DNA of 6,889 nucleotides from JBOGEN01 sp050743265 (GCA_050743265.1 JBOGEN010000052.1:1-6889), one strand, 5' to 3'. Shown: positions 1 to 5,840, counted from the stretch's first letter. The notes: generated by a model not told the origin, from the sequence alone. Program-made: numbers and translations.

Positions 1-267
1 GCGCAGGAGCACGCCGATGAGCTGGCGGCTCCATGGCAGGCCTTCGACCAAGCCGTCAACAACGAGGCATTCGAGCTTTTCCACTTGATGCGGCAGCTTG
101 GCATGGCGGTCGGGCAGCTTGCCCACGTTGCGAGCCCGGCGCAGGTCGAGCAGGCCAAGACGGTCCTCACGGACGCGAGGCGCGGGCTCTACCGCATCCT
201 CGCCGAGGACGCTCCGGCCGACCAGCCTGCCGCCCCCGGCGGCGAGGGCGCGCCGACCGAGTTGTGA
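1..267 (+). CDS. 3' end of an unrecognised helical protein (partial, 5' end outside window)
   Basis: An open frame enters from the left edge and ends at TGA 265-267, giving the last 88 residues of a protein whose start is not visible. The visible part looks mostly alpha-helical: amphipathic stretches around WQAFDQAVNNEAFELFHLMR and VEQAKTVLTDARRGLYRILAED, then a low-complexity Pro/Ala/Gly tail of about 20 residues. I see no catalytic motif, membrane segment or Cys cluster and do not recognise the family. An internal ATG at 85 could start a 60-residue product, but the frame stays open upstream with the same codon style, so a truncated longer gene is more likely. About 11 of 88 codons end in A or T (several CTT, plus GTT, CAA, CCA), more than in guaB or groEL. 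It converges on guaB3, and a strong hairpin begins 13 nt after its stop, which supports it being real. Confidence 0.6.
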   Translation, partial: AQEHADELAAPWQAFDQAVNNEAFELFHLMRQLGMAVGQLAHVASPAQVEQAKTVLTDARRGLYRILAEDAPADQPAAPGGEGAPTEL

Positions 268-279
268 TCGTGCCGGACG

Positions 280-322
280 AAGGGCACCTTGTACCAGGAT
301 TCCTGGAGCGAGGTGCCCTTTT
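280..322 (+). terminator. Intrinsic terminator with nested hairpin
   Basis: A perfect 10-bp inverted repeat (AAGGGCACCT at 280-289, AGGTGCCCTT at 311-320) is followed by TTTT at 319-322. Inside its loop sits a second near-perfect dyad (CCAGGA 294-299, TCCTGG 301-306). It begins 13 nt after the stop of the plus-strand gene and so is its natural terminator. It also lies about 60 nt beyond the stop of the convergent guaB3 and may stop that transcript too, although the minus-strand side has only two T residues after the stem. Confidence 0.85.
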
Positions 323-384
323 GCCGTCCGCAAGCTGCGGAACGGTCCCCGCCCTAGGCGCGGTCGCGATATGAGCCGGGCTCC

Positions 385-1503
385 TCAGTGGCCCCGTGGA
401 AGCACGGTCACCTCGACCCGCTGGAACTCCTTGAGGTCGGAATAGCCAGTCGTAGCCATCGCCCGCCGCAACGCACCGAAGAGATTCATCGAACCGTCGG
501 GGGCCGTCGATGGGCCGAGCAAGATCTGCTCCAAGGTCCCGGCGGTTCCTACCCGCATCCGCAGACCGCGCGGCAGCTCGGGATGGTGCGCCTCCGATCC
601 CCAGTGCCAGCCGCGGCCAGGTGCCTCGACCGCGCGAGCCAGCGGCGATCCCATCATCACCGCATCAGCGCCGCAGGCGATCGCCTTGGTGACGTGCCCG
701 CTCGTCGTCATACCACCGTCGGCGATCACATGCACATAACGCCCGCCAGACTCGTCCAGGTAGTCCCGTCGCGCGGCAGCCACGTCGGCGACCGCGGTGG
801 CAATCGGCACGCCTACGCCGAGCACGTCGCGGGTGGTGTGCGCCGATCCCCCGCCGAATCCGACCAGGACACCGGCCGCACCCGTCCGCATCAGGTGCAG
901 GGCGGCCTGGTACGTCGCGCAACCCCCAACGATGACCGGCACATCGAGCTCATAGATGAACTGTTTGAGGTTGAGCGGCTCTGCCCGTCCCGACACGTGC
1001 TCGGCCGACACCGTCGTGCCGCGGATCACGAACAGGTCGACCGCCGCATCGAGGACCGCCTTGTAGTACTGCTTCGTCCGCTGCGGGCTCAGGGCGGCGG
1101 CGGTGATGACACCGGCGTCCCGCACCTCCTGGAGGCGCCGGAGGATCAGCTCCTCCTGGATCGGCGCGCCGTAGATCTCCTGGAGCCGGCGGTTCGCGGC
1201 CACCTCGTCCAGCGAGGCGATCTCGGCGAGCAGCGGCTCCGGGTCCTCGTACCGGGTCCACAGGCCCTCGAGGTCGAGCACGCCCAGGCCGCCGAGGCGT
1301 CCGATCGCGATGGCCGTGGCCGGCGACACCACGCTGTCCATCGGCGCGGCGAGGAAGGGCAGCGTGAACCGGTACGCGTCCACCTGCCAGGCGATCGAGA
1401 CCTCCTCCGGGTCGCGCGTGCGCCGGCTCGGCACGATCGCGATGTCGTCGAACCCGAACGCCCGGCGCCCGTGCTTGGCACGCCCGATCTCCACCTCAGC
1501 CAC
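385..1503 (-). CDS. guaB3: GuaB3 family IMP dehydrogenase-related protein
   Basis: This 372-residue (beta/alpha)8-barrel protein belongs to the IMPDH/GMP reductase superfamily. The short length, the N-terminal core without CBS domains (GFDDIAIVPS at 17-26, APMDSVVSP at 53-61), VIADGG near 260 and the C-terminal LKEFQRVEVTV are the actinobacterial GuaB3 pattern. The catalytic loop reads GFGGGSAHTTR (215-225): the Cys that forms the covalent adduct in true IMPDH is His222 (codon at 838-840). Classical IMP oxidation is therefore doubtful, and the role in purine interconversion is open. The start is GTG at 1501-1503, with GAGAGG 7 nt upstream. It lies 102 nt downstream of guaB on the same strand, and I see no clear promoter in the gap, so co-transcription is plausible. 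About 42 of the last 222 codons end in A/T, against about 4 of the first 150. Confidence 0.93.
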   Translation of the reverse strand: MAEVEIGRAKHGRRAFGFDDIAIVPSRRTRDPEEVSIAWQVDAYRFTLPFLAAPMDSVVSPATAIAIGRLGGLGVLDLEGLWTRYEDPEPLLAEIASLDEVAANRRLQEIYGAPIQEELILRRLQEVRDAGVITAAALSPQRTKQYYKAVLDAAVDLFVIRGTTVSAEHVSGRAEPLNLKQFIYELDVPVIVGGCATYQAALHLMRTGAAGVLVGFGGGSAHTTRDVLGVGVPIATAVADVAAARRDYLDESGGRYVHVIADGGMTTSGHVTKAIACGADAVMMGSPLARAVEAPGRGWHWGSEAHHPELPRGLRMRVGTAGTLEQILLGPSTAPDGSMNLFGALRRAMATTGYSDLKEFQRVEVTVLPRGH

Positions 1504-1510
1504 GTGGCTT

Positions 1511-1516
1511 CCTCTC
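1511..1516 (-). promoter_or_regulatory. Ribosome binding site of guaB3
   Basis: GAGAGG on the minus strand sits 7 nt before GTG 1501-1503. It supports this GTG start, which also gives the N-terminus expected for GuaB3 (MAEVEIGRAK). Confidence 0.6.
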
Positions 1517-1563
1517 TCGTTCTGCTCCGGGCGGGTGCGCGGACGTCGTCGGCGTCACGCCGC

Positions 1564-1602
1564 GGTCCTGGGCTGGTCCGCACCGCCGTGCGGCCTGGGA
1601 CC
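1564..1602 (-). terminator. Hairpin between guaB and guaB3 (weak terminator or pause site)
   Basis: CCGCAC (1578-1583) and GTGCGG (1588-1593) form a 6-bp stem with a 4-nt loop. GGTCC (1564-1568) and GGACC (1598-1602) can pair outside it across unpaired bases. The structure begins a few bases after the guaB stop. There is no T-run, so it may reduce rather than stop transcription into guaB3. Confidence 0.35.
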
Positions 1603-1605
1603 CGG

Positions 1606-3123
1606 TCAGCGCCCCTGGTAGTTGGGGGCCTCGCCGGTCATCTGCACGTCGTGCGGGTGGCTCTCCTTGAGCCCTGCCGCGGTGATGCGGACGAACCGCC
1701 CGTGCTGCTGCAGGTCTGCGATCGTGGCCGCCCCGGCGTACCCCATCGCGGCGCGCAGGCCCCCGACGAGCTGGTGGGCGACCGCGGCGAGCAGGCCCCG
1801 GTACGGCACCTGCCCCTCGACGCCCTCGGGGACGAGCTTGTCGTCGGAGAGCGCGTCGTCGGCGAAGTAGCGGTCGCGGCTGTACGCCCGCCCGCTGGAC
1901 TTGCCCCGGGTCTGCATCGCGCCCAGCGACCCCATGCCGCGGTACGCCTTGTACTGCTTGCCGTTGATGAAGATCAGCTCGCCCGGCGTCTCGTCCACCC
2001 CGGCGAGGAGCCCGCCCAGCATCACCGTGTCCGCGCCGGCGGCGATGGCCTTGGCGATGTCGCCGGAGTACTGCACGCCCCCGTCGCCGATGACGGGCAC
2101 CCCGGCCGCGCGTGCGGCCCGGCTCGCCTCGAAGATCGCGGTCACCTGCGGCACGCCGACGCCCGCGACGACCCGGGTCGTACAGATGGAGCCGGGGCCC
2201 ACACCGACCTTGACCCCGTCCGCACCGGCGTCCACGAGCGCCTGCGCACCCTCGGCGGTGGCCACGTTGCCCCCGACGACCTGGACCCGGGTGGACGCCT
2301 TGACCCGGGCCACCATGTCCGCCACCGCGCGGGAGTGCCCGTGTGCGGTGTCCACGACCACGACGTCCACGCCGGCCTCGACGAGGGCCATCGCCCGCTT
2401 GTACGCGTCCTCCCCCACGCCGACCGCGGCACCGACCACGAGCCGGCCGTCCGCGTCCTTGGTGGCCTGGGGGAACTGCTCGACCTTGGTGAAGTCCTTG
2501 AGCGTGATGAGGCCGGTGAGGCGACCCTCGGCGTCCACGAGCGGGAGCTTCTCGACCTTGTGGCGGCGCAGCAGCGCGAACGCGTCCTCGCGCGAGATGC
2601 CGACATGGCCGGTCACGAGGTTCTCGGTCGTCATGACCTCGCGGACCGGACGGGTGTCGCGGCCCTCGGACGGCTCGAACCTGACGTCCCGGTTGGTGAC
2701 GATGCCCACGAGGACGCCGCCCTCGTCCGTCACCGGCAGGCCGGACACGCGGTAGCGGGACATCACCTGCTCCGCCCCGGCCAGCGTCTCCTCCGGCGTA
2801 CAGGTGACGGGCGCGGTGACCATGCCCGCCTCCGACCGCTTGACGATGTCGACCTGGGTCGCCTGGTCCTCGACGGAGAGGTTGCGGTGCAGCACCCCGA
2901 TCCCGCCCTGCCGGGCCATGGCGATCGCCATGCGCGCCTCGGTCACCGTGTCCATGGCGGACGAGACCAGGGGGACGTGCAGGGTGAGGTCACGGGTCAG
3001 CCGCGCGGACGTGTCCACCTCGCCGGGCACGACGTCGCTGGAGGCGGGCAGCAGCAGGACGTCGTCGAACGTGAGGCCGAGCAAGGCGAACTTGTCGGGC
3101 ATGCCGGGCGCGGTGAGGTCCAT
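1606..3123 (-). CDS. guaB: Inosine-5'-monophosphate dehydrogenase
   Basis: GuaB oxidises IMP to XMP with NAD+, the committed step of GMP synthesis, in the cytoplasm as a tetramer or octamer. At 505 residues it has the normal length. The barrel begins with GLTFDDVLLLP (16-26). A CBS pair (roughly 100-215) interrupts the barrel and is the usual site of purine-nucleotide regulation. The NAD-site motif is DTAHGH (258-263). The active-site loop is GVGPGSICTTR with catalytic Cys314, followed by GDGG (346-349), the IMP-binding YRGMGS (394-399) and the mobile-flap Arg418-Tyr419 in DRYF. All key residues are present. ATG 3121-3123 is chosen because GGAAGG lies 5 nt upstream; an internal Met8 has no such site. 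bldM lies 116 nt upstream on the same strand and guaB3 follows. This is the catalytically intact member of the pair. Confidence 0.98.
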   Translation of the reverse strand: MDLTAPGMPDKFALLGLTFDDVLLLPASSDVVPGEVDTSARLTRDLTLHVPLVSSAMDTVTEARMAIAMARQGGIGVLHRNLSVEDQATQVDIVKRSEAGMVTAPVTCTPEETLAGAEQVMSRYRVSGLPVTDEGGVLVGIVTNRDVRFEPSEGRDTRPVREVMTTENLVTGHVGISREDAFALLRRHKVEKLPLVDAEGRLTGLITLKDFTKVEQFPQATKDADGRLVVGAAVGVGEDAYKRAMALVEAGVDVVVVDTAHGHSRAVADMVARVKASTRVQVVGGNVATAEGAQALVDAGADGVKVGVGPGSICTTRVVAGVGVPQVTAIFEASRAARAAGVPVIGDGGVQYSGDIAKAIAAGADTVMLGGLLAGVDETPGELIFINGKQYKAYRGMGSLGAMQTRGKSSGRAYSRDRYFADDALSDDKLVPEGVEGQVPYRGLLAAVAHQLVGGLRAAMGYAGAATIADLQQHGRFVRITAAGLKESHPHDVQMTGEAPNYQGR

Positions 3124-3158
3124 GGGCGCCTTCCGGGAGCGTGCACGGGACCACCCCC

Positions 3159-3187
3159 ATCGTACGGGCGACCCGAGGCTCCCGGCA
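3159..3187 (-). promoter_or_regulatory. Weak candidate promoter of guaB
   Basis: On the minus strand TACGAT (3164 to 3159) fits the actinobacterial -10 pattern TANNNT, 35 nt before the guaB ATG. The hexamer 17 nt further up, TGCCGG (3187 to 3182), is a poor -35. The position is sensible, but a match this short is expected by chance fairly often. Confidence 0.3.
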
Positions 3188-3211
3188 GCACGGCCGACGC
3201 AGCCGCCGTGC
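3188..3211 (-). terminator. Possible weak hairpin after bldM
   Basis: GCACGGC (3188-3194) and GCCGTGC (3205-3211) form a 7-bp stem with a 10-nt loop, about 30 nt after the bldM stop. No T-run follows on the minus strand, so termination is uncertain. Confidence 0.3.
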
Positions 3212-3224
3212 GTGTCAGACCAGG

Positions 3225-3248
3225 ATCAGCGGACACCGATCAGCGGAC
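3225..3248. repeat. Short direct repeat across the bldM stop codon
   Basis: ATCAGCGGAC occurs at 3225-3234 and again at 3239-3248, a 14-nt period. The right copy contains the bldM stop codon (complement of 3240-3242), so the repeat may be a small tandem duplication of the gene end. Confidence 0.5.
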
Positions 3249-3845
3249 GAGGCCCCAGCGGAACCCCAGTGCGACCGCGTGCGCACGGTCGGAGGCCCCG
3301 AGCTTGCGGAACAGCCTCCTGGCGTGCGTCTTGATCGTGTCCTCGGAGAGGAACAGCTCGCGTCCGATCTCGCCGTTGCTGCGCCCGTGGCTCATGCCGG
3401 CGAGCACCTGCAGCTCACGCTTGGTGAGCGAGGGCATGGCCCCCATGTCGGCCGCGGGTCCAGGACGCCGGGCACCCGCCGCGTCGGCCAGGCACCGGCC
3501 CACGACGGTGGCGACCTCCTCCCGGGAGGCGTCCTTGACGACGTATCCGCGGACGCCGGAGCCGACGGCGCGGGCGACCCCGTCCAGGTCCTCGGCGAGG
3601 GCGAGCATGACGATGGTGGCGGAGGGGTGCGCGGAGAGCAGGCGACGGGCGGCCATGACCCCACCGAGGCCCGGCATCCGGACATCCATGAGGACGAGGT
3701 CGGGCCGCTCGGTCGGGAAGCGCGCCAGCGCCTCCTCGCCACTGCCCGCAGTCGTCACGGTGTCGACTCCAGGGACCCCGCCGACGACACGCCGGAGCGC
3801 CTCCCGGACAAGCGGGGAGTCGTCACAGATGAGAACTGTGGACAC
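3240..3845 (-). CDS. bldM: BldM-like response regulator, LuxR/NarL-type DNA-binding protein
   Basis: This 201-residue protein has an N-terminal receiver domain (about 1-120), a short linker and a C-terminal LuxR-type helix-turn-helix (about 139-195). The C-terminal part, with GMSHGRSNGEIGRELFLSED (150-169) and KLGASDRAHAVALGFRWGLV (181-200), is what I recall as the near-invariant BldM signature. The receiver keeps the acidic pair Asp8/Asp9, phospho-acceptor Asp54 (LMDVRMPG) and Lys104. The switch Thr/Ser after beta-4 is Ala82 (IVMLALAED). In Streptomyces BldM controls aerial growth and sporulation genes as a homodimer or as a heterodimer with WhiI. The start is GTG at 3843-3845, with GAGGAGG 6 nt upstream. 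The Streptomyces gene also lies between groEL and guaB, which supports orthology. No sensor kinase is adjacent. A candidate FliA/WhiG-type promoter lies at 3890-3918. Confidence 0.93.
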   Translation of the reverse strand: MSTVLICDDSPLVREALRRVVGGVPGVDTVTTAGSGEEALARFPTERPDLVLMDVRMPGLGGVMAARRLLSAHPSATIVMLALAEDLDGVARAVGSGVRGYVVKDASREEVATVVGRCLADAAGARRPGPAADMGAMPSLTKRELQVLAGMSHGRSNGEIGRELFLSEDTIKTHARRLFRKLGASDRAHAVALGFRWGLVR

Positions 3846-3851
3846 GCCGAA

Positions 3852-3858
3852 CCTCCTC
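3852..3858 (-). promoter_or_regulatory. Ribosome binding site of bldM
   Basis: GAGGAGG on the minus strand, with a 6-nt spacer to GTG 3843-3845, is a near-ideal Shine-Dalgarno sequence. It fixes the GTG start of bldM. Confidence 0.8.
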
Positions 3859-3889
3859 GTCGGCCGGCGAGCGCCAGCGACCAGGAGTG

Positions 3890-3918
3890 GTATCGGCAGG
3901 AACCCCCGAAAGGGTGAG
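3890..3918 (-). promoter_or_regulatory. Candidate FliA/WhiG-type promoter of bldM
   Basis: On the minus strand CTCA (3918 to 3915) is followed after 17 nt by GCCGATAC (3897 to 3890). The -10 differs by one base from GCCGATAA, the element of FliA/WhiG-family sigma factors. CTCA with a 15-17 nt spacer is the -35 arrangement I recall for FliA-type promoters in the motile actinomycete Actinoplanes. Transcription would start about 40 nt before the bldM GTG, leaving room for the ribosome binding site. The spacer contains a small ACCC/GGGT dyad. Confidence 0.5.
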
Positions 3919-3933
3919 TCCCCTCTTGCGGGC

Positions 3934-3948
3934 CGGGTCCCGGACCCG
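3934..3948. promoter_or_regulatory. 15-nt palindrome upstream of the bldM promoter (candidate operator)
   Basis: CGGGTCC-C-GGACCCG is a perfect dyad with 7-bp arms. Its edge lies 15 nt upstream of the proposed -35 of bldM, a position suited to a transcription factor. I recognise no regulator for it, and a GC-rich palindrome could also be only structural. Confidence 0.35.
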
Positions 3949-3976
3949 CCAGAACCGCCCCAACCGGACGGCCGTG

Positions 3977-4007
3977 GGGGCCCGGGGCTGGCCCCTTCCG
4001 GGGGGCC
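3977..4007. repeat. Overlapping, mutually exclusive GC hairpins
   Basis: GGCCCC (3990-3995) can pair with GGGGCC on its left (3977-3982) or with GGGGCC on its right (4002-4007), but not both at once. The cluster lies in the groEL-bldM gap, beyond the main groEL terminator and upstream of the proposed bldM promoter. It may act as a back-up terminator for read-through. Confidence 0.4.
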
Positions 4008-4018
4008 GGAGCGTCACC

Positions 4019-4033
4019 CCGTGCCCGGCACGG
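4019..4033. repeat. 15-nt palindrome next to the groEL terminator
   Basis: CCGTGCC-C-GGCACGG is a perfect dyad with 7-bp arms. It lies 4 nt past the groEL terminator stem in the direction of transcription. It probably belongs to the same termination region. Confidence 0.45.
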
Positions 4034-4037
4034 CGAA

Positions 4038-4065
4038 GGCCCGGCACCCGCGGGGGTGCCGGGCC
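4038..4065 (-). terminator. groEL terminator
   Basis: A perfect 12-bp GC-rich stem is formed by GGCCCGGCACCC (4038-4049) and GGGTGCCGGGCC (4054-4065), with a 4-nt loop. It lies 42 nt beyond the groEL stop. Only TT follows on the minus strand, which is common for actinobacterial terminators that rely on stem strength. Confidence 0.8.
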
Positions 4066-4107
4066 CTTCCTCGGCCCAGGGGAGCCGCGGTGAGGTCGGA
4101 GGACCTC

Positions 4108-5739
4108 CTAGAACATGCCCCCGCCGCCGTGCGAGTGGCCGTGCCCGTGGCCGGCCTCGGTGGCCTCCTCCTCGGGCTTGTCCACGACCAGCACCTCGGT
4201 GGTGAGCAACATGGCCGCGATCGAGGCGGCGTTCTGCAGCGCCGAACGGGTCACCTTGACCGGGTCGATCACGCCGGCCGCGACGAGGTCGCCGTACTCG
4301 GCCGTCGCGGCGTCGAACCCGTGGCCCGGACCGAGCGCCCGCACCTTGGACACCGTGACATAGCCCTCGAACCCGGCATTCGCGGCGATCCAGCGAAGCG
4401 GCTCGTCCACGGCCTTGCGGACGATGTTCGCGCCGGTCGCCTCGTCACCGGTGAGCCCGAGGTCGTCGAGCGCCGCCGACGCGTGGACGAGCGAAGACCC
4501 GCCGCCGGCGACGATGCCCTCCTCGATCGCGGCACGGGTGGCCGAGATCGCGTCCTCGAGACGGTGCTTGCGCTCCTTGAGCTCGACCTCGGTGGCCGCG
4601 CCGACCCGGATCACGCAGACCCCGCCGGCGAGCTTGGCCAGGCGCTCCTGGAGCTTCTCGCGGTCCCAGTCCGAGTCGGACTGGTCGATCTCGGCCTTGA
4701 TCTGCGCGACGCGGCCGTTCACCTCGTCCTGCTTGCCGGCACCGTCGACGATCGTCGTGTCGTCCTTGGTGACGACGATGCGACGGGCGCGGCCCAGCAC
4801 GTCGAGGTCGACCGAGTCGAGCTTGAGGCCGACGTCCTCGCTGACCACGGTGGCGCCGGTGAGCACGGCCATGTCCTGCAGCATCGCCTTGCGGCGGTCG
4901 CCGAACCCGGGGGCCTTGACCGCCACCGAGGTGAACGTGCCGCGGATCTTGTTGACGACCAGCGTGGACAGGGCCTCGCCCTCGACGTCCTCCGCGACGA
5001 TGAGCAGCGGCTTGCTGGCCTGCGCGACCTTCTCCAGCAGCGGGAGAAGGTCCTGCACGGAGGAGATCTTGCCCTGGGTGAGCAGGATGTAGGCGTCCTC
5101 GAGGACGGCCTCCTGGCGCTCCGCGTCGGTCACGAAGTACGGCGACAGGTGGCCCTTGTCGAACTGCATGCCCTCGGTGATGTCCAGCTCGAGGCCGAAC
5201 GTCTGGGACTCCTCGACGGTGATGACGCCGTCCTTGCCGACCTTGTCCATCGCCTCGGCGATGAGCTCGCCGATGGACGCGTCCTGCGCGGAGATCGTCG
5301 CGACGTGCGCGACGTCCTCGCGGGTCTCGACCTCGCGCGCGTTCTCGAGCAGCCGGGCCGAGACGGCCTCGACCGCCGCGTCGATGCCCTTCTTGAGGGC
5401 CATCGGGGCAGCGCCGGCCGCGACGTTGCGCAGACCCTCACGGACCATCGCCTGGGCGAGCACGGTGGCCGTGGTCGTCCCGTCGCCGGCGATGTCGTTG
5501 GTCTTGGTCGCGACCTCCTTGGCGAGCTGGGCGCCGAGGTTCTCGTACGGGTCGTCAAGCTCGACCTCGCGCGCGATCGTCACCCCGTCGTTGGTGATCG
5601 TCGGCGCGCCGAACTTCTTGTCGATGACGACGTTGCGGCCGCGGGGGCCGAGCGTGACCTTGACGGTGTTCGCCAGGTGGTCGACGCCCCGCTCGAGCGC
5701 CTTGCGCGCTGCGTCGTCGAACTGAAGGATCTTGGGCAC
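4108..5739 (-). CDS. groEL: Chaperonin GroEL (GroEL1 type, histidine-rich tail)
   Basis: This is the 60-kDa chaperonin subunit, which folds proteins in the cytoplasm as a double heptameric ring with GroES in an ATP-driven cycle. The 543 residues match the family length. ATP-site elements are present: LGPRGRN (30-36), Asp51, GDGTTT (85-90, with Asp86), Asp396 in RLEDAISATRA, and EEGIVAGGG (406-414). The apical domain includes EGMQFDKGHLSPYFVTD (189-205). The C-terminus is GHGHGHSHGGGGMF, a His-rich tail typical of actinobacterial GroEL1 proteins encoded beside groES, not the Gly-Met tail of the general-purpose paralogue. I start at GTG 5737-5739 (VPKILQF) because GGGAGG lies 6 nt upstream and the protein then begins where GroEL proteins usually do. 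An upstream in-frame GTG at 5796 would add 19 unrelated residues. It follows groES by 133 nt and is presumably co-transcribed. Confidence 0.98.
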   Translation of the reverse strand: MPKILQFDDAARKALERGVDHLANTVKVTLGPRGRNVVIDKKFGAPTITNDGVTIAREVELDDPYENLGAQLAKEVATKTNDIAGDGTTTATVLAQAMVREGLRNVAAGAAPMALKKGIDAAVEAVSARLLENAREVETREDVAHVATISAQDASIGELIAEAMDKVGKDGVITVEESQTFGLELDITEGMQFDKGHLSPYFVTDAERQEAVLEDAYILLTQGKISSVQDLLPLLEKVAQASKPLLIVAEDVEGEALSTLVVNKIRGTFTSVAVKAPGFGDRRKAMLQDMAVLTGATVVSEDVGLKLDSVDLDVLGRARRIVVTKDDTTIVDGAGKQDEVNGRVAQIKAEIDQSDSDWDREKLQERLAKLAGGVCVIRVGAATEVELKERKHRLEDAISATRAAIEEGIVAGGGSSLVHASAALDDLGLTGDEATGANIVRKAVDEPLRWIAANAGFEGYVTVSKVRALGPGHGFDAATAEYGDLVAAGVIDPVKVTRSALQNAASIAAMLLTTEVLVVDKPEEEATEAGHGHGHSHGGGGMF

Positions 5740-5745
5740 GGAATG

Positions 5746-5751
5746 CCTCCC
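5746..5751 (-). promoter_or_regulatory. Ribosome binding site of groEL
   Basis: GGGAGG on the minus strand, 6 nt before GTG 5737-5739, decides the groEL start in favour of the 543-residue protein over a 562-residue in-frame extension. Confidence 0.8.
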
Positions 5752-5764
5752 AGCAGGGGGGGTT

Positions 5765-5794
5765 GTCTCGTCTCGGGCCGTCTCGGGCCGTCTC
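5765..5794. repeat. Tandem decamer repeat in the groEL leader
   Basis: GTCTCGGGCC occurs twice head to tail (5770-5779 and 5780-5789), with partial copies GTCTC on both sides (5765-5769 and 5790-5794). It lies between the intercistronic hairpin and the groEL ribosome binding site. Confidence 0.75.
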
Positions 5795-5800
5795 ACGACG

Positions 5801-5840
5801 CCGCCCCGGGTACCCGGACGACCCGGGCCGCCCGGGGCGG
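5801..5840 (-). other. Compound hairpin between groES and groEL
   Basis: CCGCCCCGGG (5801-5810) and CCCGGGGCGG (5831-5840) form a perfect all-GC 10-bp stem. Inside it CCCGG (5813-5817) can pair with CCGGG (5823-5827). It lies 33 nt after the groES stop, with no T-run on the minus strand. In a groESL transcript it could be a partial terminator, a processing site or a barrier to 3' decay that sets the groES:groEL ratio. Confidence 0.6.

Noticed and set aside
33..374. Overlapping plus-strand frames at 33-374 and 98-445
   Set aside because: Both are Arg/Pro/Ala-rich shadow frames. They run through the terminator hairpin, and the second enters the guaB3 3' end. Frame 1 (1-267) has the better protein-like composition and a terminator right after its stop.
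3901..3930. The ACCC/GGGT dyad in the bldM leader region as part of a nucleotide-sensing riboswitch
   Set aside because: There is only one short stem and no recognisable riboswitch core. The segment is better explained as the spacer and flank of the candidate promoter.
5740..5796. GTG at 5796 as the groEL start
   Set aside because: It adds 19 unconserved residues translated from the repeat region and lacks a good ribosome binding site. GTG 5737-5739 has GGGAGG at 6 nt and gives the normal GroEL N-terminus.
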